In this document: positions 1 through 10,313 of the stretch, one piece after another
Numbering within the stretch: position 1 is the stretch's first letter
Layout: each line of letters starts with the position of its first letter
DNA from: Terana coerulea
Lineage: Eukaryota; Basidiomycota; Agaricomycetes; Polyporales; Phanerochaetaceae
Direction of reading: 5' to 3'
DNA: 64,000 bases
NCBI GenBank assembly: GCA_024811115.1
Contig: JAKOGH010000677.1
Coordinates: forward strand, 62,001-126,000
Notes under the pieces: model-generated
The model's database searches: none
Seen by the model: the letters and a program-made list of their open reading frames with translations, nothing else
Told to the model about the DNA's origin: nothing
Made by a program: the position numbers and the translations under genes

Positions 1-431
1 GCACCTGCTTGCTGCCTGCGCTGCGCTTCCAAAGCCTGCCGGCGAGACGTCGTGACTTGCAGGTAGCGTTGGTAGCGCTCTTGTTCCACTGCGCGCTGAT
101 ACTGTTCATACTGCGTCTGGCGTTGCTGAAACTGCTGCTGCTCGCGAAGTGCTTCGAGGTACTGGACGACTTCCGCCTGCCGTCGCGATTGCTCGCGACG
201 GACAGCGTCGCGGAAGCGACGCTCCTCTTCTTGAGCTTGAAGTTGTCGTTGTCGCTCCTGGTACAAAAGCTGCGCACGCTGCCGGCGAAGGCCTTCCTCG
301 CGAGCCATTCTGACAGCGTAGTCGTACGCTGCCTCTTGAACGGCCGCGTCAGCGCATCTCGGATGGGTGTAAGCAGTCCGAGGGTACGAGTAGCTCGAGC
401 GCAAAGGAGAGTTTGGTGTCAAGACAAACAT
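1..431 (-). CDS. Q/R/E-rich coiled-coil protein, 3' end beyond window (QR gene)
   Basis: The reverse strand from the ATG at 431 reads open to the window edge. It starts MFVLTPNSPLRSSYSYPR and passes into a helix very rich in Gln, Arg and Glu, with stretches such as LLYQERQRQLQAQEEERR. The composition predicts a long coiled coil. A Tyr/Pro/Arg-rich head followed by a charged helix recalls fungal BAG-domain proteins, but the diagnostic C-terminal domain would lie outside the window, so that is only a guess. Decayed copies of this gene and its promoter occur at about 51.3, 53.2-54.0 and 58.8-59.7 kb. Promoter-only remnants lie at about 19.45-19.76 and 22.1-22.3 kb. Here the frame is intact, so this is the likely functional parent. 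A WPGY gene lies directly upstream on the same strand. Confidence 0.7.
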   Translation of the reverse strand, partial: MFVLTPNSPLRSSYSYPRTAYTHPRCADAAVQEAAYDYAVRMAREEGLRRQRAQLLYQERQRQLQAQEEERRFRDAVRREQSRRQAEVVQYLEALREQQQFQQRQTQYEQYQRAVEQERYQRYLQVTTSRRQALEAQRRQQAG

Positions 432-860
432 TTGCGAGGCGTGTCTTGGGATGAGTTGTGCAGGTTGTGTTATGAAGATAGAAATGAGATGGGAAGGGAC
501 ATGGCAAAGGCCTTATAGCGTCGGTACGAGCGGGCTGCGTCAGCAGTCCGGAAGGCATGTGTAAGCCGACGCGCGTACGGCGGTGCGCAGCGGGGACATT
601 CGAGAACGGCGGCGACGCAGAGACGGAGAGAGCGAAGGCGGGAGCAGTGAGAGGAATGTACCAGAAGCCACGAGGTTTGCTCACGTGGCGCACGTGGCAA
701 CCGGCGCTGTCCTTCGCTGTCGTTGTGGCGCTCACCGGTTGGCTTCAATTTTGGAGCATTGGGCTCAATTTGGGTTGGCATATAGTCGCTTACTGGCTAC
801 TATCGCTGTCCGTAACGCAGGTATGATATAGAGAAACTGGTGTGCATTATGTATTGAAAG
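432..860 (-). promoter_or_regulatory. QR gene upstream region with CACGTG elements
   Basis: This is the intergenic stretch between the QR gene and the next gene. It contains two closely spaced cacgtgg elements at about 681-698 (E/G-box type). The same region is recognisable upstream of the decayed QR copies, where it also carries a GCGCCA-N6-TGGCGC inverted repeat. Here only weaker similarity to that repeat is visible. No separate gene is supported. Confidence 0.4.
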
Positions 861-982
861 CTAGGATAAAGCAGCGCAAGACGGCACTTCGGACAACTCT
901 GATAGCCAGTCCACTGGTCGTCGCCAGCCAAGTTCGATCGTGCTCACGGGTGAGTCAACCCTGGTTGATCTGGCGTCTCGTG

Positions 983-1815
983 TCAGGGTAAATCTGTCTT
1001 CAGGCACAAGACTGGTTGCCAAGATCCATGAGACCCCTGTCTGAGCTCCATAATCCAGAGTCGACTCAGCGTGAGTGCAGACACGGTCCAACCTGGCTCG
1101 GTGCAGACCACTGAATCATCGTTGATCCACTTCATTCCGAGGAAGAGAAACATCAGCACCAAATATTGCACGAATAGACCGACAGATATTTACCTCGGAA
1201 AATTTGCACATTGCCAGAAAGACAGCATGCGCTGCGTCATACTTGGTCAGCCCAGGCCCAGAGTTCATCCGGGAACGCTTTGATTTCTGGAACTTGTTTT
1301 CAAATGGACGGTAGCCAGGCCACTAAGATTTATCTCTCATTATTTTCCATCGCATAAGTGAGATGTTTTCTCTTACATTTATTTGTATTTGTATCTCCAT
1401 CCGAGACTCTTCGCCTGTCGTGCTATCTATGGATGCAACCGTGTTTGGAGCCTCTAGACTGTTCATGTGGGCACTAGTTAGAATGCAGTCCCCGTCGGGG
1501 ACACAAGGCTTCGCGCCCGGAAAGTCGAAAACCCGGGCCGTCCCCAGTGGCAAACTGCATCATAATATCCTCTTTTGAGAGATCCATTTTTGGACTCTTG
1601 TGCCTCCAGACTTTCTGTGGAACGATAAGACCTGGCACCTCTTCATCTTTGAAATGCATGTAGTCCAGGTGCGAGTGAAAATCCCCAAGCGAACGATGTC
1701 CGTAGACGCATGCGGGGCCAAGTATCCAGGGTGCCTGACACTGGTATGCTGGCTGCGCATCTTCAAAGTCTGACGACGTTAGGTTAAGGACGAACGTAGC
1801 CTGGAGCTGAGGCAT
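983..1815 (-). pseudogene. WPGY-family gene, copy 1, frame disrupted
   Basis: Four-exon WPGY gene. A short first exon (MPQLQAT) precedes an intron ending near 1770. The main exon contains FHSHLDYMHFKDEEVPGLIV, followed by a segment ending GPGFRL. Homology then continues in another frame (DGDCILTSAH, aligned with DGDLIAIEAS of other copies), so one indel lies near 1515-1535. A further exon starts with the WPGY motif at about 1317, and the last encodes CTEPGWTVS and SWQPVLCLK. The family is not one I recognise. The break could be real or a sequence error. The gene sits directly upstream of the intact QR gene, the arrangement repeated elsewhere in the window. Confidence 0.65.
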
Positions 1816-2943
1816 GATCGTTAATTACTAAGTGCGACCGAAGAGAGGGAGAGGTGGAGGAGTAAGGACACCTTCAACTGTAGATGGTGCCCTTTATACC
1901 CTTGAACTTATAGATGCAGGCCACCCCGCCGCTTGTATCCTAGCCGTGTAAGGCCACCGGTCATATCGTGTGGCGCGTCGCATAAGATGCACCTTTAGAC
2001 CTGTGAAGGTGCAAGGTTGCTCGTGATGCTCATATCCAAAGCAGCAGCCAAAAGCAATGGATACAATGAGGGCCACCAGATTCATGTACCCAGACCGACT
2101 TTGTGCGACGATGAGTCTCTATCGGACTCTCAAATTTTCTGTTGGTTTTCTGCATCGTTTGGAGTTCAAGGGGCAGATTTTCCACAAAGCTCGGTGAAAC
2201 AAGTGCTATAAACGTGCTCACTTATGATGGGGCGGCAGCTTGATGGAGTGGTAAGTACAGCGGCGGTGTGGTTCATGTTCGGGCGCTTCGAGAAAGCATG
2301 TGGCAACTCCTTGTGGCGTGAGAAGGAAATACCATAAATGACTGAGCCAAGACACGCCAAACATTCGCCAGTGAGCTTGGGTAGTCATGACATACACTTA
2401 TGATGCATCGAAAATTATTAATAAAGTATATGAATTGTGGTCAAATACTCAGGATATGGCTATTTGTGCGGCTGAAGGTTCGGAGTCTTCCAAAACGCGG
2501 TCCTTGGTCCATGCATACCCAAAGGTGGGCCAGCTGGAAGGTCGAGCCGAAACGGTGCAGCTCAAGTGAATAAAGCCTATCGGCGTGAGCACCGCCGCGG
2601 CCGAAATGAAACTCAACGCTATCATCTACACTGCCTCATTTCGCTTGTTTTGTGCGCTATGTGTATCGATGTTTGATAATATTGATTGGGACATACTGTA
2701 GGCCGCAAATACAACTGATATACACGATGCGAACTGCTTCAGAGAGATACGTACAAGCAATGGGTTGTACTATATGACGTGGTGCTAAGTAAAAACAAAT
2801 GCTACAGATGAATTGTCAGTTGTGGGCGAGACTTTTCAAAACCGCGTCTTACGCATTACTTCCACGCCGAGCAGCTTTTTCCATTCCCTCCAACAACATG
2901 GTTGTAGCTTCCGCAGGCCGCGTTCCTTCCGAAATCCTGTGTC
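1816..2943. other. Intergenic, no gene supported
   Basis: About 1.1 kb between the WPGY copy and the Nudix gene. It contains the likely WPGY promoter, with a TATA-like cctttatac near 1893 and ggccacc elements near 1918 and 1956. The rest is A/T-richer with only short unconvincing ORFs. Confidence 0.4.
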
Positions 2944-4498
2944 TCAATCCTGCACGTCTTGTCCGTCTTGTTTGACTCTTCCACCGTCTTGTGTATGCGA
3001 CCGCAGTGCCTGTGCCCGATGCGCTTCCACCTCTGCCTGCCTCTCCTTCTCTGCTCTCGCTTTGTCAATCGCAATTGTCTCTTTGTATAGCCCGTACGCC
3101 TTGTGAACCAACATACGGTCGAGCACGTTGGCGCCGGCGCCCAGAATCCGCATGGCTTCGTCATACGTAAGTAGCTGCGCGCGATAGCCTGTCTCGTCGG
3201 ACATGCCTGTGTTCGCATTCCACACCTGCACACAACCTGTCAGACATGTCGTTGACAAGGAACGGGACGAGAGAAATAGCAAAATTACTCACAGCATCAC
3301 CAGGGATCCATCCAACATACCAGAACGTGAAGTACTCGCCGCCCACAGCGTCCTGTGCTTGCGGGGGCCTTCTGGTATGCCATCGCATCGCGCTCACGTA
3401 GATCGGCTCGGTGTTCTTGGGCACATATGTGGGTGTCTCACCAGGGGCCGGCGGTGCGTTCGTCGGGATGTACAATGGCAAGAACTCGGCGCGGTATCCG
3501 CTCTGCGCATTACACGAATACCATCAGTCAAGAGGAACGTTCGAGCAGAGGTCTTAGCGCGAACGGAAGAACGCGACGCACCTCTTCAAATGCCTCCCTA
3601 ATTGCACAAGCCTCCAGACTCTCGCCTACATCCTTCCCTTCCCTTCGGCAGGAACCAGTCCTTAGTCCTCAAGTCATGCACCACGACGACCTTCCCCGTC
3701 GAAGGCTGAAGGATGACCATTCCCGCGCCAACCATAAAGTCGCTAGCAAAGTATATGCCGTTGGGAAAACCAGGCGAAGAGTTGGATGACAAGTTCCCGT
3801 CAAGCGGGCGTGTGTTATGTTGATGCTTGCTTGAGCGTCCATGACGAATCGACGTCGAATGTTTGCCAGAAGAAGAAGGTTGCTGGGAGGCAGCGCCGAA
3901 GGCTGAGGAAGAAGGACTGGCTTGAGCTTGCACCTGAGATGAGCTGGGGAGTTGCGATTGTGGTGGATGCTGGCGGTGAGCTCGCGGTTCTGTAGGAGTC
4001 CCAGGAGGAGGGGGAAGTAACGGCCGTCGACGCGTATGTCCGTAGTGCATTGGTGAAACGTCGCGTCGGCTGTATGAGGCGCGAGAGCGAAGAGCCTTCA
4101 GGCTGAGTTGTAGGTCGCGACTCGGCGGAAATTTGAGACGGTGAAGGTCGGGGTTGGTGCTGGGGTCGCCGCGTGTACAGTGGTTGGTGATCTGAACTTT
4201 GACTAGGAGCATTTTGGTTTTGAACTTCGCCTGTGAGACCCTGTTCAGAATGCATATTTGGCCCTACTCGATCTTCCGACTCTGATGCGAGCGTGCCAGC
4301 AGCTGAGGCCACACCCTCCTGCTCTGATTCTCTTCGTGGCAACGCAGCTGATATCGGCACGCCCTGCGAGGATTCTAAGGCCACTGTAGAAGGCGACTGG
4401 ACGCTGGGAGAATCCGACGAGGGGACGAGCGAACGGAACGAGCCTAAGGTAGAGGTGGAGGCACGGCGGAACCACGAAGAGGTCCCTTGATCCGACAT
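2944..4498 (-). CDS. Nudix hydrolase domain protein with Ser/Pro-rich N-terminus
   Basis: The protein starts MSDQGTSSWFRRAS and has about 170 residues of low-complexity Ser/Pro/Gln-rich sequence. The Nudix domain follows: GAGMVILQPSTGKVVVV, DWFLPKGR, then the Nudix box read as DVGESLEACAIREAFEE. This fits the GX5EX7REUXEEXGU signature, which binds the metal ions for hydrolysing nucleoside diphosphate-linked substrates. Further exons carry SGYRAEFLPLY, YFTFWYVGWI and a charged C-terminal helix. The substrate cannot be predicted, although a C-terminal charged extension is common in inositol-pyrophosphate and dinucleotide phosphatases. Two frame changes are needed: an extra G in the run at 3633-3646 inside the Nudix box, and one near 4000-4030 in the low-complexity part. 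Since the catalytic motif is perfect around the first, sequence error is likely. Confidence 0.8.
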
Positions 4499-4900
4499 CG
4501 TTGAGAGTAGCTGGAAATACTAGGCCAATCAGTGCAGCGACATTCCACAATAGAGATGAAAATATAGGAATAAGCGACTTTGACTGAACTGGCGTACCGA
4601 CCCGCAGCAGAGCGAGGCAAACACGAGGCCGTCTCCAGTAGAAATTCAGCTGAAGCTTGCTGTACACGTCCTAGAAAAGTCGGGAGCGCGTAGATCGTAT
4701 TTGATCACAAGACAATCCGAGCTCGAAAAAAGATCCAGCGGAAATTGTATGAATTCAATAGGGTGAGGGTGCGGTTCCGATGCGGTGCATGGCGAGGCAG
4801 CTGTACGTCGCACGCGGGAGAAGCAGCGACCCGACACTCGAGGACGTCTGGGAAATGGTGATTCTCCCAGGAGAATTGGGAGAATTAGGTAGTCTACATT

Positions 4901-5442
4901 CAAACTGGGGGTCTTCTGAGGAGGGTCCCGGAGTTTGAAACGGCACGTCAGGCATTGCCTGGCCATCACGGCATTCACGTGGAAGGTCCGGGAGAAGACC
5001 GTCCAGGCTGCAGGCTGCACGACGCGTCCGACTTCAAAGCTTTTCGTAAGCAACTAAATAGCTCATATATATACCGTGTACCTGGCAGGTCTTGTAGCTT
5101 GATGTCGGAGAGCACTTGGGTCAATGATGGAACAAACAGGGGTGTGAAAAGAGGCTCGGGGAGGCAATGTGTTATGGTCCCGTATATATGAGGATGGCTG
5201 AATCCTGATCCAATGAGAAAGTAGGGGAAAATGTATGTTTACTACTCTGCATTACTCTGTGCGTTACGAAAGGTTGGACTTTGAAGCTGAATGTGCGAAC
5301 AAAATGCTTGAGAACTGAGTAATCAGCATTACATGCGCGCGCGGACGATGACGTCGTCAGAAAACGCACTTGAGGTCCAACCCATTTCTGGCCGAGAAGC
5401 CGATTCAAACTCCGGGACCCTCCTCAGAAGACCCCCAGTTTG
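4901..5442. repeat. Perfect 39-bp inverted repeat (arms 4901-4939 and 5404-5442)
   Basis: The arm at 4901-4939 begins caaactgggggtcttctgag. Its exact reverse complement is found at 5404-5442, with 464 bp between. A second inverted pair of 16 bp (gaaatggtgattctcc at 4852-4867, reversed at 6128-6143) encloses it. Direct copies of gaattgggagaatt occur near 4873 and 5515. No transposase is encoded between the arms. A non-autonomous element or a small inverted duplication are both possible. Confidence 0.7.
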
Positions 5443-6398
5443 GTCACAGCCTCTATATACCAAGGAACGCGGGCATCTCTTCCGACTATTTAGAAGGCTG
5501 TCCTAGAGCCTAAGAATTGGGAGAATTGAGAGAATTGGGGAGGGGCGCTTGTTAGCCTCTGTCACAGCGATCGCGTTCAAACGGCTGAATTGGGACTTGC
5601 GCTTGATCCGCCTTGCCCCGTTTAGGTACTACTGTTTGCCGCTCAACCGCTGCTCGGCGTTGGACGTCGGTGCAGGGTTAGTATACCACCTCGTAGTGAT
5701 TAAATCATTCCTATTCCGCTACCATATTATGCCTAATTAAATTGGCGCTCTCTCAAGCCAAGTCAGGCACTAATATAGTGCTAGTTGAGCACCCTTGCAG
5801 TCTGAATACTGTCGGCGCTGTGTATAACTTGCGCTGTGACTGGAATGCCTGCCTCCAATATCGTTTGCCTGCTGTATAATAGCGCAAATATACTGCTAGA
5901 TTATCTGATACATTTAAAACCCTCAAACACATGCTTCTTTCTCGTCAGAGGGCCCGCTTTGAAGCTGAGGTGTGAGGCGCTTCCGGAGACCTACTTAAAA
6001 AGGCAATGATACGGGGCTAGCGCTATCCCGCCAGGAGCCGTATTTGGGTGATCGGGAGGGACAAAGTGGCTGTGACGTGATGGCCACGCCCGGGCATTGC
6101 CGCATTCTCCCATTCTCCGGGAGAAAAGGAGAATCACCATTTCACAGTCTTTCTGCGACACTCTCCTCCGTAAAAGGAACCTCTTCAGCTTGAGGCGTCC
6201 GATTCCCACAGTCTAGCGCGTGGGAAGAGTCAGATAAACCCTAACCCAGGGATTCACTAGTGCAGGGCGAGCGCTAGTGAGCGGGGGGACGTCGCTGCCG
6301 GCTTGCAATTTGCAATGAACTGCGACCATGACACGACCTCCGACCCCTTTTCAAAAATGGCCTTAGCCTTATTCCCTCCTCAATAAATTTGCACACAT
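5443..6398. other. Intergenic, gene-free
   Basis: I see no supportable gene. The stretch contains ggagaatt-type repeats near 5515-5540 and 6103-6143. A short telomere-like aaaccctaaccc lies at 6236-6247 and is too short to call an interstitial telomere. Confidence 0.4.
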
Positions 6399-6862
6399 AT
6401 GGCTGTCGCAGACTTTGGCTCTCTCCACGTCGACGTCCAATCAATCGCCGCAAAGCACAACTCAGAACCCATCCCTGGTTCAGGTGTCAAAGTGACATCT
6501 CTGGATAACGGTTCTAGCTGTTGACACAGTAATACTTACTTCAACAGACGAAACGGCTTCTATTTACTAAGTACGAGTCCCTGCGTGTTGGAGGATATGG
6601 TCGCTTACCGACTTTTGAAGACAGCACCAGGCCCAGTTGCAGCTTCATGACATTGCTGCATCTGCGAGTCTCCTCCTCGTTGACTTTGGAGCGTGGTCGA
6701 ATGAAGTCGGGAGATTTGAAAGCTTTCTTTCCATCGTCTCTACTGGGGGAAATGCTGGAGGATAGTGACGTGCAGTCTGCACAGCCCCGTACCATCATCA
6801 TTGTGTCTGGGATCTACGATTGCGCACACTTACACCTTCATTGCACTGTAGATCATACTTAG
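6399..6862 (+). CDS. Possible small two-exon gene, unknown product
   Basis: Tentative. A first exon could start at the ATG at 6399 (MAVADFGSLHVDVQSIAAKH). It would be followed by an intron ending at the acceptor near 6546 and an open stretch of about 105 codons containing GGYGRLPTFEDS and SGDLKAFFPSSLLGEM. The splice phases do not fit perfectly without assuming another indel. I do not recognise the product. The antisense frame is also partly open, so this could be an old gene remnant. Confidence 0.25.
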
Positions 6863-7395
6863 CACATTGGTGCAGCTGAATCGTACTGCATTTCACCATG
6901 GCGGCTTTGATTGCGTCGATGAAAATCGAACTCGCCATCACAACTGCACACTGCCCCTCGCCCAAGTTTCAGTCGAACATCCCGCCAATCATGCCGTAAT
7001 GGCACTGCCCGGTTCCTCTCATACACTGCGAGCTCAGTAGCTTGTATCAGTATGGAGGGACCAAGCTAGCTGCCACGGTTCATCATCTTTTGATCCCCTG
7101 CGAGCCCTACTCTCCTCCGTGCCCGAATGCCGTTTCATCTCAGTCGGCTTGCGACCATCAAGTGTGATCCTCCGAGGAAGATGTATACCTACCCCGACAC
7201 TTGCTATCTCTCCCTCTTGTCTTCCACTCTTCCGCCTCCTTCTTCTCCGTGCTGACTGAGCAGGTCTCTGGTACTTATAAAATCCAGCGCCCTGGCTGTT
7301 TTAGCTGTGACTGAGGCTCGCGGAGGTGAGCATTATCTCAGTTATGTTACCATTGCATACTAAAAGCTCGACCAGAGTCCGCGCAAGAGTCTGCC
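6863..7395 (+). promoter_or_regulatory. Upstream region of Ser-rich membrane protein with TATA box
   Basis: A clear TATA element (cttataaaat, about 7271-7280) lies some 115 bp before the chosen ATG, after a pyrimidine-rich stretch at 7200-7250. A possible spliced leader (ggtgagcatt at 7325 to cacag at 7427) leaves the true start uncertain. Confidence 0.45.
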
Positions 7396-9281
7396 ATGCA
7401 CCCTGTCCGGTATCACCTACCTCACAGAGATGTCTTGGATCGAAGGGAGGGCAATGTGACATCAAGCGCATCAGCGAACAAGCCCAGCGATGCCGAGCCT
7501 GCAGCACAAAATGCGACTGGCAGCGTGTCGGCAACCTTTGCGCCGCAGCAGGCGACGTCTCTTTCAGTCTCAGCCTCGCTGGGCAGCGCAACAGCTTCCG
7601 AACCTATATCTCCAAACAACCTTGCGGCCTCAACGACTTGGTCAGGAAGTCTGTCAAGTTTTGCCACAGGCTCAAGCTCTTCTGGCCCGTCCCCGTCATC
7701 TCCGTCCGCCTTGGTGTCATCATCTGCAGCATCTCAGTCACTTGCGAGTGCTGCCCCGTCCAGGTAAGAGTAATACCTGGTTCAACTGACTCTGTCGGCT
7801 TACCTTGAGAAGCTCATCTCCGCAAGGGCAACCATCGGCTTCCATTGTTTCATCAAGTGCCCCTGCAACAGTATCCGTCACGTCCACACACTCATCCAGC
7901 ATCTCAGCTCAGGCGGCAACATGGAGCACAACCGTCACTTCGACGTCCGATGTTCCCTCGAGCTCATTTGCCCACTCCAGCAGTTCGCAGCACACCTCCT
8001 CATCCACCATCTCCACAGCGGTGTCCAGCTCAAGGTACCGCGTCTTATCGTACATTTATTGTGTGGAACACTGATCCGTGATTAACAGTTCCGTGTCCCC
8101 AACGTCGAGTGCGCAATCTTCCGACGACTCTGGTGCATTAGTTGAACCTGCGACTACGCTCATCGTTGGGGGAGGCCTTCCACTACCGTCCACCATCCCC
8201 GTGAATCCACCCTCAACATCTAACGATGCTCAGCCTGCAATATCATCGGCGCTGGGAGCTGCTGCATCCACGTCACACAGGTAAGTTGTCAGCGTCTTTC
8301 CACTCAAGACTGACAGTAAGACCTGATTGGCGTCTCCAAGCTCTGTTTCACGGACCGCTATCATCGCTGGCACAACGGGATCCATTGGTGGCGTAGTGCT
8401 GCTTGCTGTCCTGTTCTATGTCATCTTCCGCAAGTGTCGATCACGGACAAGGGGCTCGGGCTCGGTGGCGTCGACGAGCGACCTTCTGCAGAGGAGGAGC
8501 ATTGGCGCCGAGTCGTTCGGGAACAGCCTGGACGTTCCGCCGAACACACCGCCGTTGCGGAGGGGGCACGCAAGTGGCATGGATATGGTGCAGGTCTCGG
8601 ATGATCCCTTCCGCGCGAGGACACCAACCGTCGCGTCGCGATTCATTGAAACACCACCGCTTGCAACACCGCCACTCGGAGGGCGCTTCGATACGTACTA
8701 CGGGGACAGCCCACGCTCCACGACTCACCTGCTGAATGCGACAGGAGCAGGTTACACCTTCGCCTAACTGGACACAGCGAGCGTTCCCCGTCATACCTGC
8801 CATCCGGATCCAGAGTGCCAGCACTGAAGACTATAACGACGCAAACAGGCTAACGTATGGCGACCGGACATCGTTCGCGTCGTCGATGGTCCCGTTGGAG
8901 ACGCCAGAAGAGGAACGGTACATACGAAACCCGTTCGTCAATCCGGCGGCGCACCACAGCGTGGACTCCTTCGACAGCGTGTACAGCGCATACATCCAGC
9001 CTCCTACGCCCGAAACCTCGCCCGCTCGCCCGCCGCTTCTCAAGCACGGCTCGTCGCAGGCCCAGACGGCTACCCGAGCCAATTCACGCATGACCATGGC
9101 GTCGATGAAAGCCGACGTCGTGCCCTCGCCCGTCGACGCCATCGACAGGTTCTGGGATATCCCCACGTCGGGGGTGCCCGGCCGCTTGAGCCCTTCCACC
9201 CCCTCCTCTCTCTCATCCGAGTCCGTCCTTCGTTCTGTCTCTCCGGGCCCTGGACCCTCTTCGCGACACCCCTTCCCATAA
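7396..9281 (+). CDS. Ser/Thr-rich single-pass membrane protein (Mid2/Wsc-like architecture)
   Basis: Five exons. The ectodomain is extremely rich in Ser, Thr and Ala, as in O-mannosylated cell-wall sensors. A Gly-rich hydrophobic segment follows at about 8359-8425 (GGVVLLAVLFYVIF), then a basic stop-transfer KCRSRTRG and a roughly 280-residue cytoplasmic tail with many Ser-Pro/Thr-Pro sites. Introns at 7764-7812, 8035-8088 and 8281-8340 all sit in phase 2 within Ser codons, suggesting duplicated exons. A last intron (about 8751-8829) is needed to join the tail. No clear signal peptide is visible from the chosen start, so an upstream first exon is possible. The architecture suggests a surface stress sensor; no known domain is recognisable. 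Confidence 0.7.
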
Positions 9282-10313
9282 CCTGCAGCTCCCATTTCTT
9301 GCGGACACCGCCATGACCCCTCACGCTCCTTCGATGCCCGTAATATTGCCACGCGCTGTGCGCCTGCCGCCCTCTATATTGTATTTGCCATGACGGACGA
9401 TGTACCATACTAGCATGGACCCTGCATATCTTATGAGAGATGACTTGCATGACTAGATGTACTTCGCAGCGCTGTCACGGACTTTTAGAGGGACGTGTAC
9501 GTTGCTCGGAGTGCGAATTACCTTCCATATGGGGTCGCGTTCGGGTAAATGATGTCATCAGCGGAGATAGAAATACACTGCAGACCGCAAAAGGAAGGAC
9601 CTGTGGTTGCAGAAAATTCGCCTTCACCAAAAACACCTTCGTTTGAGGCTTCCTTATAGGTCAATAAGTCGATGCCACAAGCTGGTATATTGCAGAACGC
9701 TTTGACGTTGCTGCCAGGGGCATCTGGTGTTGTCAGGAGCCAACTGTCATCCAATCAGGCGCGCTGCTCCCGATGCACGATGAGACCATCGTTGGTGTAC
9801 GCCCTTTCCCTTCCTACTACTCTTTTCAACACAAACTCGGGTACTCTTACTTCTGTGGGTTAGAAAGAAGCGTAGTACAGTGATATAATCGTTATGTCCG
9901 CCCTGAGACTGCTAAAACCTCGGAGAAACTTTTATCATGGCTCATGGCATGCCCCCTAATAAAATGTGAGAAACAGTTACATTTCCTAACATGAAGCTTC
10001 ACAAATGTCTTCAACTCGTCGACTTTGAGCAAGAGGAGCTTCGAGGCAGGGTGTCTGCGCGAGCCGCTGAAATAACGCGACAACAACGCGATCAATCTCA
10101 GATCGAACCCTCGTGGCCGCCGGGTCACGGCAACTCGCACGAACAAAACCTGTACTCACACTTCGACCTTCACCTTCTCCTTCCAACTCAAAACACTCAT
10201 TCCTCCTCATGTCTGCTGGCAGATCAGACACTGTGGGAGAAGGGAGCTCAGCGTACGTGTTCTTTGCGTGTCGTTTCGCATGTGTATGGGCTTTTCTCAC
10301 CGCAGCGACCAGC
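9282..10313. other. Intergenic and 5' leader of the WD40 gene
   Basis: About 1 kb with no convincing gene. The last 200 bases contain a probable leader intron (gtacgtgttc at about 10254 to cgcag at 10305) before the chosen ATG of the WD40 gene. Confidence 0.4.

Noticed and set aside
6236..6247. Telomere-like aaaccctaaccc
   Set aside because: Only about one and a half repeats; expected by chance and not part of an array.
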